Of a DNA stretch of 64,000 nucleotides, positions 54,399 through 63,281 are shown piece after piece. The notes below the pieces were generated by a model. That model was given only the letters and a program-made list of their open reading frames with translations, was not told the origin of the DNA and ran no database searches. The first letter of the stretch is position 1. Each line of letters begins with the position of its first letter. The DNA comes from CALMZN01 sp964540095 (GTDB taxonomy: Bacteria; Patescibacteriota; Patescibacteriia; UBA1558; GWA2-36-10): the NCBI GenBank assembly GCA_964540095.1, contig CAZILH010000001.1, positions 1 through 64,000 of the forward strand, given 5' to 3'. A program made the translations under genes and the position numbers.

Positions 54399-55424
54399 AT
54401 GGCACAAGAGAAAGAGAAAAGAGTGAAGAATAACTTTGATCAAGCCACCAAGACGGCTATCGATCAGATACGCGAGCGTTTTGGTGAGGGCGCGATCATG
54501 AGCTTGGGAGATGCCAAGGCCATGAATGTTGACACCATTAGCACGGGCTGTTTGTCTTTGGATTTAGCTTTGGGTGTAGGGGGCGTGCCAAAGGGCAGGA
54601 TTATTGAAATATATGGTCCAGAGGCCTCAGGCAAAACCACCCTGGCTCAGCACATTGTATCAGAAGCCCAAAAAGCTGGCATAGTAGCCGCCTTTATTGA
54701 TGCCGAACACGCTTTAGACCCGGATTACGCCAAACGCATTGGGGTAAATGTCAATGAATTGTTGATTTCCCAGCCAGACACTGGTGAACAAGCTTTGGAG
54801 ATAGTAGAGGCCTTGGTCAGGTCTGGAGGAGTTGGGGTCATTGTGGTTGACTCAGTAGCCGCTCTAGTGCCCAAGGCGGAAATAGAGGGTGAAATGGGTG
54901 CTCAGCACATGGGTTTGCAAGCTAGATTGATGAGTCAGGCCTTACGCAAACTAGCCGGCATAGTCAGTAAGAGCAATACTTTGGTAATTTTTATCAACCA
55001 GATTAGGATGAAAATTGGAGTGTTTTTTGGCAATCCCGAAACCACCACTGGTGGTAATGCTTTAAAATTTTATTCTTCGGTCAGGATAGAAGTCAGGCGC
55101 TCAGCTCAAATCAAGCAAGGCGAAAAGATTATTGGCAATCAAGTCAAGGCCAAGGTCGTAAAAAATAAAGTAGCCGCTCCATTCAAGGCCTGTACTTTTG
55201 ACATCATGTACAATGAGGGCATTTCTGTGGCTGGTGATGTTTTGGATATGGGTTTGGAATATCATATTATCAATAAGAGTGGCAATTCTTATTCTTATGG
55301 AGAAACCAAACTGGGAGTTGGCCGTGAAAATGCCAAGAATTATTTGAAAGAAAATCCTGATTTAATAGCCAGTATAAAAAAAGAAGTTTGGAAGGTGCAT
55401 AAGTCAGCGGAAATTGAAAATTAG
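54399..55424 (+). CDS. recA: Recombinase RecA
   Basis: A 341-aa recombinase. Walker A GPEASGKT (73-80), IDAEHALDP, Walker B VIVVDSVAALVPKAEIEGEMG, LMSQALRKL, and loop 2/NQIRMKIGVFFGNPETTTGGNALKF. Catalyses homologous pairing and strand exchange. ATG 54399 lies 10 nt after AAGGAG; a TTG at 54393 is rejected as too close. No LexA-like operator was seen upstream. No intein. Confidence 0.97.
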   Translation: MAQEKEKRVKNNFDQATKTAIDQIRERFGEGAIMSLGDAKAMNVDTISTGCLSLDLALGVGGVPKGRIIEIYGPEASGKTTLAQHIVSEAQKAGIVAAFIDAEHALDPDYAKRIGVNVNELLISQPDTGEQALEIVEALVRSGGVGVIVVDSVAALVPKAEIEGEMGAQHMGLQARLMSQALRKLAGIVSKSNTLVIFINQIRMKIGVFFGNPETTTGGNALKFYSSVRIEVRRSAQIKQGEKIIGNQVKAKVVKNKVAAPFKACTFDIMYNEGISVAGDVLDMGLEYHIINKSGNSYSYGETKLGVGRENAKNYLKENPDLIASIKKEVWKVHKSAEIEN

Positions 55425-55443
55425 GGGTTATATTTTATAGGTT

Positions 55444-55473
55444 CCGCCCCGCCCTTCTCGAAGGGCGGGGCGG
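55444..55473 (+). terminator. Terminator of recA
   Basis: Perfect 13-bp stem CCGCCCCGCCCTT/AAGGGCGGGGCGG with loop CTCG, followed by GTTTGTTTTATT. Confidence 0.85.
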
Positions 55474-55475
55474 GT

Positions 55476-55504
55476 TTGTTTTATTCGCGACAAGTTAGTA
55501 TAAT
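55476..55504 (+). promoter_or_regulatory. Promoter of the flippase gene, apparently leaderless
   Basis: TTGTTT (55476-55481), 17-nt spacer, TATAAT (55499-55504). The ATG at 55511 is 7 nt past the -10 box, at the expected start of the transcript. Confidence 0.55.
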
Positions 55505-55510
55505 AAGCAT

Positions 55511-56932
55511 ATGTCTGTAATGAATAAAATATTTACCAACACTATTTGGCAGATAATAATAAGGTTTTTTGATGTTATTGTTGGTATTATAAATATCGGA
55601 ATAATTACTCGTGTTTTGGGTCAAACACAATTTGGTTTTTATACCACGATTTTTGTATTTTTGCAGACAGTGATGACTATCGGCGATTTTGGTTTGTATT
55701 TGACCCTGTTGAATGAAGTATCGGCTACTCAGGACAAAAAAGAAGAGAAAAAAAGAATCGATAATATTTTTGCTATTCGTCTTGTTTCGGCGTTGGTAAT
55801 TTTTGCTCTAGCGCCACTATTGATAAAGATTTTTCCTTATGACCAGACAGTGAAGGTTGGGGTGATTTTTTTAGCAGGCGCATTTTTTTGGCAAAGTTTA
55901 GTTTCTACTTTGACAGCCGTGTTTGCCAAGTATTTGGATATGGCCAAAGCAACTTTGGCTTATTTGATGGCTAGGGTGATTTATTTATTATCACTCATAT
56001 ACATCTATCAACACAGTGGCACTTTAAATCAAATACTTTTTTGGAACACACTTAGCGCGGCCATTGGCTTTTTTGTTTTATTGATTTTTATAAAAAAACA
56101 CCAGCGTTTGGGGATGGCTTGGGATTTTTTGTATTGGAAAAAAGTTTTTAAAATTGCTTGGCCATTATCTTTGGGCGTGGTACTCAATCTAGTGTATTTC
56201 AAGGCCGACACCTTGATTTTGTCCGCTTATCATTCAGCCGAAAAAGTCGGCCTCTATGGTGCTGCTTACAAAGTATTGGAGGTCTTAGTGACTTTTCCGC
56301 ACATGTTTATGGGTTTGATTCTACCACTCTTTGTGGCTTCTTGGGTGAAAAAAGATTTGGAAAAACTAAGGATCATTCAACAGCATACCTTTGATTTTTT
56401 CTCCATTATCAATATTTGGATGATTTTGGTTGTTTGGCTGATGAGCGAAAAAATTATGCTGTTGATTACTGGTCAAGAGTTTGTCCAGTCAGCACCGATT
56501 CTAAACATTTTGGTTTTGGCTGTGGTGGCCATATTTTTTGGCACCATGTTCACCTATCTAGTTGTGGCCATGGGTTTGCAGAAAAAAATGCTTAAGTATT
56601 ATTTTTTGACCGCCATATTTGGCTTGGTCGCTTATTTTCTATTTATTCCCAAGTATGGCTATTGGGCGGCTGCCATTATTACGGTGCTGGCCGAGGCTTT
56701 TGTTTGGGTAGCTGCTTATTTTCTGGTTAAAAAAAGTGCTAATATTAGCTTAAAAACAGGAGTTTTGGGACGCGCCATATTAGCGGCTATGCTTAGTTTT
56801 ATTTTATTTTGGTCATTCCGTGATTGGCCAGTAATATTTTTGGGGCTGGCTGTTTCGGCTTTTTATTTCTTTATGCTTTTTGTTTTACGGGCCATCAAAA
56901 AAGACGAGCTAAAAATTATATTAAATAAGTAA
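55511..56932 (+). CDS. Polysaccharide flippase (Wzx/MATE-like, MOP superfamily)
   Basis: A 473-aa integral membrane protein with about 12-14 helices and the MOP exporter pattern (IGIITRVLGQTQFGFYTTIFVF at the first helices, ADTLILSAYHSAEKVGLYGAAYKVLE mid-protein). Such proteins flip lipid-linked glycans across the membrane. It lies 1 nt before the O-antigen ligase-like gene, consistent with a surface-glycan export operon. Confidence 0.88.
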   Translation: MSVMNKIFTNTIWQIIIRFFDVIVGIINIGIITRVLGQTQFGFYTTIFVFLQTVMTIGDFGLYLTLLNEVSATQDKKEEKKRIDNIFAIRLVSALVIFALAPLLIKIFPYDQTVKVGVIFLAGAFFWQSLVSTLTAVFAKYLDMAKATLAYLMARVIYLLSLIYIYQHSGTLNQILFWNTLSAAIGFFVLLIFIKKHQRLGMAWDFLYWKKVFKIAWPLSLGVVLNLVYFKADTLILSAYHSAEKVGLYGAAYKVLEVLVTFPHMFMGLILPLFVASWVKKDLEKLRIIQQHTFDFFSIINIWMILVVWLMSEKIMLLITGQEFVQSAPILNILVLAVVAIFFGTMFTYLVVAMGLQKKMLKYYFLTAIFGLVAYFLFIPKYGYWAAAIITVLAEAFVWVAAYFLVKKSANISLKTGVLGRAILAAMLSFILFWSFRDWPVIFLGLAVSAFYFFMLFVLRAIKKDELKIILNK

Positions 56933-56933
56933 A

Positions 56934-58217
56934 ATGTTGAATTTATTTTTTATTTTAATCGCTGGGTTTATCTTTGCTTATGTTGCTAAAAAAAATATTT
57001 TGTGGGGTCTGTCACTAATTATTATTTTTTTGCCAAGTTATCTCTGGCGTTTTCAGATATTGTCCTTACCCTCAACTTTTTTAGAGTTGATGATTTTAAT
57101 TTTATTTTTTATTTGGCTGATTTATGCCAAGCCCTATAAAAAAGAATTTTGCTTGGCACAAAAAATAGAAAAAAAATGGTTTTATTTAGCAATGCTCTGG
57201 CTAGTAGTCAGCGTGATAGCTTGGCTGTATAATCCAACCATAAAATCTTTGGGTCTTTGGCGCGCTTATTTTTTGGAGCCGCTATTATTTTTTGTGGTGC
57301 TTATCACCAGCTTGAAAAATGAAAAAGATTATCAGACAATAATAAAATCAACAGCCATTTTAATTTTTTGGTTGGCTATTTTTGCTATCATCCAAAATTT
57401 TACCGGCATCAATTTACCAGCGGCCTTCGATTTTCCGAAAACCAAGAGATTAACCAGTGTCTTTTTGTATCCCAATTCTTTGAGCTTGCTGACGGCCGGT
57501 ATTAGCGGATTTTTGGTGGCTTATTATATTTGTGTTCAGCGAAAATGGGAATATTTGGCCATCGGGATCTTGGGAATTTTTTTATCTTGGTGGGCAGTCA
57601 GTCAAGGGGCCTTGCTGGCCATTTTGTTTGCTCTTATTTTTTTTGGAACAGTGAAATTATATAAAAAATTAAAAAACAAAAAACAAAAATATTTATTTTT
57701 TTTAGTAATCATTTCTTTGTTGTTAATATTTTTTAGTAGTCGCTTAAGAGACGACTTTAGCCAACAGCTTTTTCATCCAGTTCTTGATTTGCAGGCCACA
57801 TCGCTAGAAATACGTAGTAGTCAGTGGCAAGAAACTTATGCCCTGCTCAAAGACAATTGGCTAAAAGGTGCTGGGCTTAATGGTTACCAAATAAAATCAG
57901 TGCCTTATCATAAGACAGCCTGGCTAGAAATATACTTATATCCGCACAATATATTTTTAAATTTTTGGGTGGAGTTGGGATTCCTTGGCTTGCTGGCTTT
58001 TTTGTCCTTACTTTATTTTATTGCCCAAGAAATAAAAAAAATATTTTTGTCCAAGAATAAATTGGCTTGGCCACTGTTGATTTTTTGGCTTATCTGGTTG
58101 ATTCATGGCCTGGTTGATGCGCCTTATTTCAAAAATGACCTAAGTTTATTGTTTTTTGTATTTTTAGCACTGACCGCACAAGCTAAAAATATAAAAACAA
58201 TTTACAAAGAAGCGTAA
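56934..58217 (+). CDS. O-antigen ligase/polymerase-like membrane protein (WaaL/Wzy family)
   Basis: A 427-aa protein with about ten membrane helices and the Wzy_C-type region: FLYPNSLSLLTAGISGF, then a large loop after residue about 270 with EIRSSQWQETYALLKDNWLKGAGLNGY and YPHNIFLNFWVELGFLGLLAF, where the PHN motif and a conserved His/Arg are typical. It joins or polymerises glycans on the outer face of the membrane. Follows the flippase closely and precedes galU. Confidence 0.85.
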   Translation: MLNLFFILIAGFIFAYVAKKNILWGLSLIIIFLPSYLWRFQILSLPSTFLELMILILFFIWLIYAKPYKKEFCLAQKIEKKWFYLAMLWLVVSVIAWLYNPTIKSLGLWRAYFLEPLLFFVVLITSLKNEKDYQTIIKSTAILIFWLAIFAIIQNFTGINLPAAFDFPKTKRLTSVFLYPNSLSLLTAGISGFLVAYYICVQRKWEYLAIGILGIFLSWWAVSQGALLAILFALIFFGTVKLYKKLKNKKQKYLFFLVIISLLLIFFSSRLRDDFSQQLFHPVLDLQATSLEIRSSQWQETYALLKDNWLKGAGLNGYQIKSVPYHKTAWLEIYLYPHNIFLNFWVELGFLGLLAFLSLLYFIAQEIKKIFLSKNKLAWPLLIFWLIWLIHGLVDAPYFKNDLSLLFFVFLALTAQAKNIKTIYKEA

Positions 58218-58229
58218 TTTTAGTATAAT
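58201..58229 (+). promoter_or_regulatory. Promoter of galU, apparently leaderless
   Basis: TTTACA (58201-58206), 17-nt spacer, TATAAT (58224-58229). The ATG at 58236 is 7 nt past the -10. It overlaps the end of the ligase gene. Confidence 0.6.
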
Positions 58230-58235
58230 ATACAT

Positions 58236-59102
58236 ATGCAAAAGATTAGGAAGGCAGTAATTCCGGTGGCGGGATTTGGCACTAGATTTTTACCAGCCAC
58301 CAAAGCCCAGCCCAAGGAAATGTTGACTGTGGTTGATAAACCAATCATCCAATACATTGTGGAAGAGGCCGTGCAGTCCGGTATTGAAGAAATAATTTTT
58401 GTTACTTCAGCTAATAAGCGCGCCATTGAAGATCATTTTGATCGCAATTTTGAACTAGAATACCGCCTTCGTCAGAAGGGGAAAAAAACAGAATTGGCCG
58501 AGATGCTAAAAATTTCGGACATGGCCAAATTTATTTATGTCCGACAAAAAACACCAAAGGGCTTGGGACACGCTGTATTGACTGCTCGAGAGCTGATTGG
58601 TGACGAGCCATTTGTGGTAATTGCTGGCGATGACATTATTGATTCCAAGGTGCCAGCCATAAAACAATTAATGCGGGTTTATGAAAAATACGAAGACATA
58701 GTTTTGGGTGTCACCAAAGTCAACAAAAAAGAAACCCACAAATACGGCATTATTGATCCCCTAAAAATTGATGAGCACACAGCGGAAATAAAAAAGTTAA
58801 TTGAAAAACCTGCCCCCAGCAAAGCGCCTTCCAACTTGGCTGTCACTGGCCGCTATATATTGACCCCAGAGATATTTGATTTCTTGGCCAAGCAAAAAGC
58901 CGGCGCTGGCAATGAGATTCAGCTGACTGATGCTATTGCCCGCTATATCAAAGAGCGAGCTGGCTACGCCTGTCTTTATGAGGGAGATTATTATGACTGT
59001 GGCAACAAGCTGGAGTTCATGAAGGCCATTATAAATTTTGGTCTAAAAAGATCGGCCTTCAAGAAAGAATTAAAAAAATATTTACGTCAAATAGTAAATT
59101 AA
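58236..59102 (+). CDS. galU: UTP-glucose-1-phosphate uridylyltransferase
   Basis: A 288-aa enzyme making UDP-glucose. Signature VAGFGTRFLPATKAQPKEMLTVVDKPIIQYIVEEA at the N-terminus (shown in the first 40 residues), PKGLGHAVLTARELIGDEPFVVIAGDDI, KYGIIDP, VEKP-like LIEKPAPSKAPSNLAVTGRYI and NEIQLTDAI. Normal length. Supplies UDP-glucose for the epimerase and dehydrogenase homologs at 3876 and 8553. Confidence 0.95.
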   Translation: MQKIRKAVIPVAGFGTRFLPATKAQPKEMLTVVDKPIIQYIVEEAVQSGIEEIIFVTSANKRAIEDHFDRNFELEYRLRQKGKKTELAEMLKISDMAKFIYVRQKTPKGLGHAVLTARELIGDEPFVVIAGDDIIDSKVPAIKQLMRVYEKYEDIVLGVTKVNKKETHKYGIIDPLKIDEHTAEIKKLIEKPAPSKAPSNLAVTGRYILTPEIFDFLAKQKAGAGNEIQLTDAIARYIKERAGYACLYEGDYYDCGNKLEFMKAIINFGLKRSAFKKELKKYLRQIVN

Positions 59103-59103
59103 T

Positions 59104-60468
59104 ATGCGTGGCTACAAAATAATTACATTATTATTAATCGGAGTGTTTGTCATCACCTCTGGTTTTGGTTGTAAGGGCTTGGGTTGTTCTACAGATGTTG
59201 CTAGTCAACCCGTAGCTTTGACCTACTGGGGAGTGTGGGATAGCCCCACGCAAGTAGCTGGTTTGATACAGGATTATCAGGCTAGCCACCCTACTGTGAA
59301 AATCATCTACAAACAACTTCGCTATGAAGAATACGAAAGAAAATTATTAGAGGCCTGGGCTGATGATCGGGGGCCAGATATTTTTGCCATTCCCGCTAGC
59401 TGGCTCAATAAATACCAAAATCGCATTGTGCCCATGCCTAGTAAAGTCCAAATTCCAGTGCAAGAAATAAAAGGCACTATAAAAAAAGAAACGGTTGTCA
59501 CCTTGCAGACAGTCACAGGACTTCGTGCTGATGAAGTCAAAAATCAGTATGTTGATGTGGTATACAACAATGTTGTCAAAAATAATCAAATCTATGCTCT
59601 GCCATATTCGCTAGACACACTGGTCACTTTTTATAACGAAGATTTGCTTGATCAGGCTAGCTTGCCTGAAAAAATTATCACCTTCAATGATCTGGTGGAC
59701 CAGACCAGTCAGCTGACCAAAGTGACTACTGATAATAAAATAGTCCAATCAGGCGTGGCTTTGGGTACTGCCGACAATATACCAAGATTTTTTGATATAG
59801 TTTCTAGTTTGATGCTCCAGACCGAGGTTAATCTGAAGGGCGCAAAGTTTAATCCAGTTGGCGGAGAGCAATCAGCCGCCAGATTTCGAGAAGCCATAAA
59901 TTTTTATATCAGCTTTGCTCGACCGGGCTTGGCCTCATATTCTTGGGATAAGAGTTTGCCCAATGCTTTTGATATGTTTAGCTCTGGCAAACTAGCTTAC
60001 TTCTTTGGCTATAGCTATCACGCTGACGCTTTGCGTAAAGCGGGCGTGCCATTTGAATGGGGTATTACCAATTTTCCACAAACTGAAGGATCACAAGGTA
60101 CAAAATATTATGCTGATTACTGGGTCAATGTTGTGGCCAAAAAGTCCAAGAACCAAGGCGTGGCTTGGAACTTTGTTCAAAACACCGCTAGCGCCCAAAA
60201 TGTCAAAAAATATTTGGATCAAAACAAAAAACCAACTGCCTTGCGTTCATTGATCACTGAGCAAAAGAATAACCCCGACATTGCTCCTTTTGCCAATCAG
60301 GTTTTGACAGCCGACAACTGGTATACTGGTTATGATTATCCCAAAGCTGAAAGTTACATGGCCGAGTTTATCAATGGTCTAGCTGACAACAAAATTGATA
60401 TCAACAACCAGTCAGATTTGAAATTATTTATTGATAGAATAAATCAAACCTACCAACCCAGCCAATGA
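59104..60468 (+). CDS. Extracellular solute-binding lipoprotein (family 1)
   Basis: A 454-aa binding protein of the sugar ABC importer type. Signal peptide with lipobox SGFGC (Cys23); mature domain LTYWGVWDSPTQVAGLIQDYQ, GPDIFAIPASWLNKY, YALPYSLDTLVTFYNEDLL, and AYFFGYSYHADALRK are typical segments. No ABC permease or ATPase lies in the window, so an importer is not demonstrated; in CPR such proteins often stand alone (recalled). Its stop overlaps the first pilin-like gene (ATGA), so it may belong functionally to that cluster. Confidence 0.85.
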   Translation: MRGYKIITLLLIGVFVITSGFGCKGLGCSTDVASQPVALTYWGVWDSPTQVAGLIQDYQASHPTVKIIYKQLRYEEYERKLLEAWADDRGPDIFAIPASWLNKYQNRIVPMPSKVQIPVQEIKGTIKKETVVTLQTVTGLRADEVKNQYVDVVYNNVVKNNQIYALPYSLDTLVTFYNEDLLDQASLPEKIITFNDLVDQTSQLTKVTTDNKIVQSGVALGTADNIPRFFDIVSSLMLQTEVNLKGAKFNPVGGEQSAARFREAINFYISFARPGLASYSWDKSLPNAFDMFSSGKLAYFFGYSYHADALRKAGVPFEWGITNFPQTEGSQGTKYYADYWVNVVAKKSKNQGVAWNFVQNTASAQNVKKYLDQNKKPTALRSLITEQKNNPDIAPFANQVLTADNWYTGYDYPKAESYMAEFINGLADNKIDINNQSDLKLFIDRINQTYQPSQ

Positions 60469-61151
60469 AATATTTTAAAATAATAATTTTAGTAGCCCTT
60501 GCTTTGCCGCTAATAGCTTTTGCGCAAACAACACCGCCAGGGTTTTTGGACTCCTTGAGTTGTGTCACTGATGGGGATTGCCAATTAGCTGATGTGGCCA
60601 CGGGTTTTATTTTGTTGACCAAGTTATTGCTTGGCGCTATGGGAGCGGTGGCCTTGTTGTACTTTGTGATTGGTGGCTTCCAGTGGATGACCTCACAGGG
60701 CAACCAAGAAAAAGTGCGTAAAGGCCAGCAGACCATGACCAACACCGTCATTGCTTTGTTCATTGCTTTTACTAGTTATTTACTATTGAACTTTTTTGTC
60801 AATAATATTTTGGGAGTAAAGAGTGATTATATGATCGGCGATGCCCTAGCTCAGTGCGATGGCAAGTCAGATGGCACGGCCTGCAACGTGGTTGCTGGTA
60901 GCACCTCCATCAATCCCTACGAATGTTTTTCTGAAGAGTGTGTCACTAAATGTAAGGTAAAAGCCAATATGACTAGTTTGAATTGGCAGTGTTATACTGT
61001 ACCGAATCCAGAATTAATATCAACAGACACTACTTATTATGAGAGAAACCTGTGTCCTGGTGATGAACACACTGTTTGCACTTTATTAAATGCCAGTGGA
61101 GAACCAGCTGATCCAGCTTATCAAGCATTCTTGCATCGTTTTGTTCCTTGA
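60465..61151 (+). CDS. VirB2/TrbC pilin-like protein 1, with Cys-rich tail
   Basis: A 228-aa protein with a signal peptide (cleavage after FAQ near residue 21), two membrane helices and the shared motif GAMGAVALLYFVIGGFQWMTSQGNQEKVRKGQQT between them (residues about 56-90). This resembles the small TrbC/VirB2 conjugative-pilin family. Unlike its three paralogs it continues with about 110 extra residues containing some ten Cys (CDGKSDGTACNV, CFSEECVTKCKV). Coupled to the solute-binding gene by an ATGA overlap. Confidence 0.75.
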   Translation: MKYFKIIILVALALPLIAFAQTTPPGFLDSLSCVTDGDCQLADVATGFILLTKLLLGAMGAVALLYFVIGGFQWMTSQGNQEKVRKGQQTMTNTVIALFIAFTSYLLLNFFVNNILGVKSDYMIGDALAQCDGKSDGTACNVVAGSTSINPYECFSEECVTKCKVKANMTSLNWQCYTVPNPELISTDTTYYERNLCPGDEHTVCTLLNASGEPADPAYQAFLHRFVP

Positions 61152-61167
61152 TTATAAAATTATATAT

Positions 61168-61494
61168 ATGAAAAAAATAATAAATTTGTTTTGGCTGGCC
61201 ACTCTTCCTATTTCTGCTTGGGCAGCCGATGGAAAAATTGAGCTAGAAAATCCGGTGTCAGCAAACAGTGTGCCGGAGCTCATCAACACGGTAATCAAAG
61301 CTATCTTAGGTATAGTTGGCGCCGTAGCTTTGTTGTATCTGGTTTTGGGTGGCTTTACTTGGCTCACTTCCCAAGGCAATCCGGAAAAAGTAAAGAAAGG
61401 TAGAGAAACACTGGTCTGGGCAATATTTGGCCTAGCTATGATTTTCTTTAGCTACGTGATATTAAATTATGTCTTTACCGAATTTTTGTCTTGA
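61168..61494 (+). CDS. VirB2/TrbC pilin-like protein 2
   Basis: A 108-aa protein with a signal peptide (MKKIINLFWLATLPISAWA), two hydrophobic helices and the paralog motif AVALLYLVLGGFTWLTSQGNPEKVKKGRET. Size and layout match VirB2/TrbC subunits. The in-frame upstream extension to 61090 overlaps gene 60465 and is rejected. Second of four paralogs in tandem. Confidence 0.78.
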   Translation: MKKIINLFWLATLPISAWAADGKIELENPVSANSVPELINTVIKAILGIVGAVALLYLVLGGFTWLTSQGNPEKVKKGRETLVWAIFGLAMIFFSYVILNYVFTEFLS

Positions 61495-61583
61495 TGTTTT
61501 GTGGTTTTTGGACTATAATATTATTAGTAAAAAGTACCTTGTTATTAATTATTAAAATCTTAAAAATGAGAGGAGGTGAAGAA

Positions 61584-61949
61584 ATGAAAAAATTATTAGT
61601 TGCTTTAATGCTTTTAGCGCCAAGTATGGCCATGGCTCAAGCTCCTGACATAAGTGAAGATCCATTTGGTCGCAATACCCTAGGAGAGCTTTCAACAGCG
61701 GGTGAAAGCAAAGACATATTTGTGGTAATTTCAAATATTACGAATATCATCTTGACTTTCTTAGGCGCGATTGCCGTCTTGTTATTCCTTTATGGTGGAT
61801 TCAAATGGTTCACTTCTCAGGGTAACAGTGAGCAAATTGAAGCTGCCAAGAAAATCATGGGCGCCGCCGTTGTTGGCTTGGCCATTATTTTCGCTTCATA
61901 CGCCGCCGCTCAATACATCTTTGATCAATTATCAAATCAACTTTTATAG
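61584..61949 (+). CDS. VirB2/TrbC pilin-like protein 3
   Basis: A 121-aa protein with a signal peptide (MKKLLVALMLLAPSMAMAQ), two helices and the motif IAVLLFLYGGFKWFTSQGNSEQIEAAKKI. A strong GAGGAGGTGAAGAA ribosome-binding site precedes ATG 61584, the strongest of the four, suggesting the highest expression. The longer in-frame start at 61491 is rejected. Confidence 0.78.
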   Translation: MKKLLVALMLLAPSMAMAQAPDISEDPFGRNTLGELSTAGESKDIFVVISNITNIILTFLGAIAVLLFLYGGFKWFTSQGNSEQIEAAKKIMGAAVVGLAIIFASYAAAQYIFDQLSNQLL

Positions 61950-62022
61950 CGGTATATTTGAACTCAGACATATAGTCTAGACTATAGTAGGCAAACTTTT
62001 TGCCTACTAAGGTGTGAATTAT

Positions 62023-62406
62023 ATGTATCAATATATTATTTCCTTATTTCTATTGTTGCCTTTTACTGCCCTAGCAGTGAATCCTTTGGACTCTTTGAAT
62101 GAAGCGGCTGGAGGCACTGGCTTGGTGAGTAATAAAACTCCGATTCAAATTATTACCTCCATTATCAACACCATCCTTTATTTTGTGGGGGCCATAGTTA
62201 TTGTTCTGATGCTTTGGGCGGGTTTCAAGTGGATGACCTCAGCTGGCAACACCGACGCCATCAAAAAATCTAGAGAAACTATTATCAATGCCGTGATTGG
62301 CTTGGTAATTATTTTCGCTTCATATGTAATAGTCAATTATGTAATGCTAAGATTGATTGAGGGTATTGGTGTTGGGGGTGTAACGGGCTCCACGGTTATT
62401 GATTAA
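62023..62406 (+). CDS. VirB2/TrbC pilin-like protein 4
   Basis: A 127-aa protein with a signal peptide (MYQYIISLFLLLPFTALA), two helices and the motif VIVLMLWAGFKWMTSAGNTDAIKKSRET. AAGGTG lies 8 nt before ATG 62023; a GTG at 62014 is part of that site. The 70-nt gap before it has the perfect palindrome TATAGTCTAGACTATA (61972-61987) and a GTAGGC/GCCTAC hairpin (61987-62007). Confidence 0.78.
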   Translation: MYQYIISLFLLLPFTALAVNPLDSLNEAAGGTGLVSNKTPIQIITSIINTILYFVGAIVIVLMLWAGFKWMTSAGNTDAIKKSRETIINAVIGLVIIFASYVIVNYVMLRLIEGIGVGGVTGSTVID

Positions 62407-62435
62407 TTAATATTAGATTTTTATAAAAATAAATA

Positions 62436-62466
62436 ACGGCTCCAATCTATCATCGATTGGAGCCGT
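62436..62466 (-). terminator. Terminator of gene 62487
   Basis: Perfect 12-bp stem ACGGCTCCAATC/GATTGGAGCCGT with a 7-nt loop, followed on the minus strand by TATTTATTTTTATA. It may also receive transcripts from the pilin-like cluster. Confidence 0.8.
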
Positions 62467-62486
62467 GTTGTGACACCGCGGTGATC

Positions 62487-63134
62487 CTAGTGGATCAAGA
62501 ACACTGCGTCGACAGCGCGACCTTTATAAGGCACCTTATGGCCAGGTGCCAAGTAATGATAGCGATGTCCTATTGTGGCATAGGTGTTTGCGTTTGCGAG
62601 TCGCCAGCTGAGAAAGTACTCACCATCGACAACGAACAAGGTTTTGTCCTCAAAGGTTTTGAGGATAAAGGTATTACCTCGCCCATCAGCAAAGCTCAGG
62701 GGCATCGGGCTGGTGTTCTCCACAACGATTTCCAACTTTGCCCAGTTGCGGAGTAGATCCTCGGTGATGGTGATGGCTTGGTTGAATAGGCCAACACCCC
62801 TGTAGTGTTGTACTCGCAACTCGCCGTTGTAGCCAACCACTTCCTTCCAGGAGACTTCGTAGTCGAAGTACTTCTTGGAGGTGAACTCGACTGGCAGGGA
62901 GTCCCTGTAGGCCACCGGCATGAAAACCCCGCCATTCACAGCGATCGATACCCAGCCGTCGTATTGCTGGTAAAAACCGATGCTGGTGATCGGTTTATCA
63001 TCCCCGTAGGGATGATCCAACGGGCGACCTTCTCGGTCTTGGTAATCGACACCCAGGCCAAAGGGCAGGCGGCCAGCGCAGCCACAGAGCGGTAGCAGGG
63101 CCACCAGGCACAGGGAAACAAACACGTTACGCAT
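62487..63134 (-). CDS. Hypothetical lipoprotein (accessory unit)
   Basis: A 215-aa protein with a signal peptide and lipobox LCGC (Cys19). The mature part is beta-rich (DGWVSIAVNGGVFMPVAYRDSL, WAKLEIVVENTSPMPLSFADGRGNTFILKTFEDKTLFVV shown in part) and resembles no family I know. GAGGTG precedes ATG 63134 by 5 nt. GC-rich, monocistronic, with its own promoter and terminator. The last accessory unit in the window. Confidence 0.7.
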   Translation of the reverse strand: MRNVFVSLCLVALLPLCGCAGRLPFGLGVDYQDREGRPLDHPYGDDKPITSIGFYQQYDGWVSIAVNGGVFMPVAYRDSLPVEFTSKKYFDYEVSWKEVVGYNGELRVQHYRGVGLFNQAITITEDLLRNWAKLEIVVENTSPMPLSFADGRGNTFILKTFEDKTLFVVDGEYFLSWRLANANTYATIGHRYHYLAPGHKVPYKGRAVDAVFLIH

Positions 63135-63196
63135 ATAGCACCTCACTTGTTCAAGGTTCGGATTCATGCCCAAAATAGGGCTTTTACTAACATTAT

Positions 63197-63225
63197 ATTA
63201 TATACTAAATATCAATATTTGTCAA
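63197..63225 (-). promoter_or_regulatory. Promoter of gene 62487
   Basis: Minus strand TTGACA (63225-63220), 17-nt spacer, TATAAT (63202-63197): full consensus. Confidence 0.85.
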
Positions 63226-63268
63226 TGTCACACTTTAAAAACAAGCCGACGGCTTGAATTTGGTGTGC

Positions 63269-63274
63269 TATAAT
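63269..63274 (+). promoter_or_regulatory. Extended -10 of the DUF2079 gene, apparently leaderless
   Basis: TGCTATAAT gives an extended -10 element without a clear -35. The ATG at 63282 is 8 nt downstream. Confidence 0.5.
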
Positions 63275-63281
63275 TATACTG

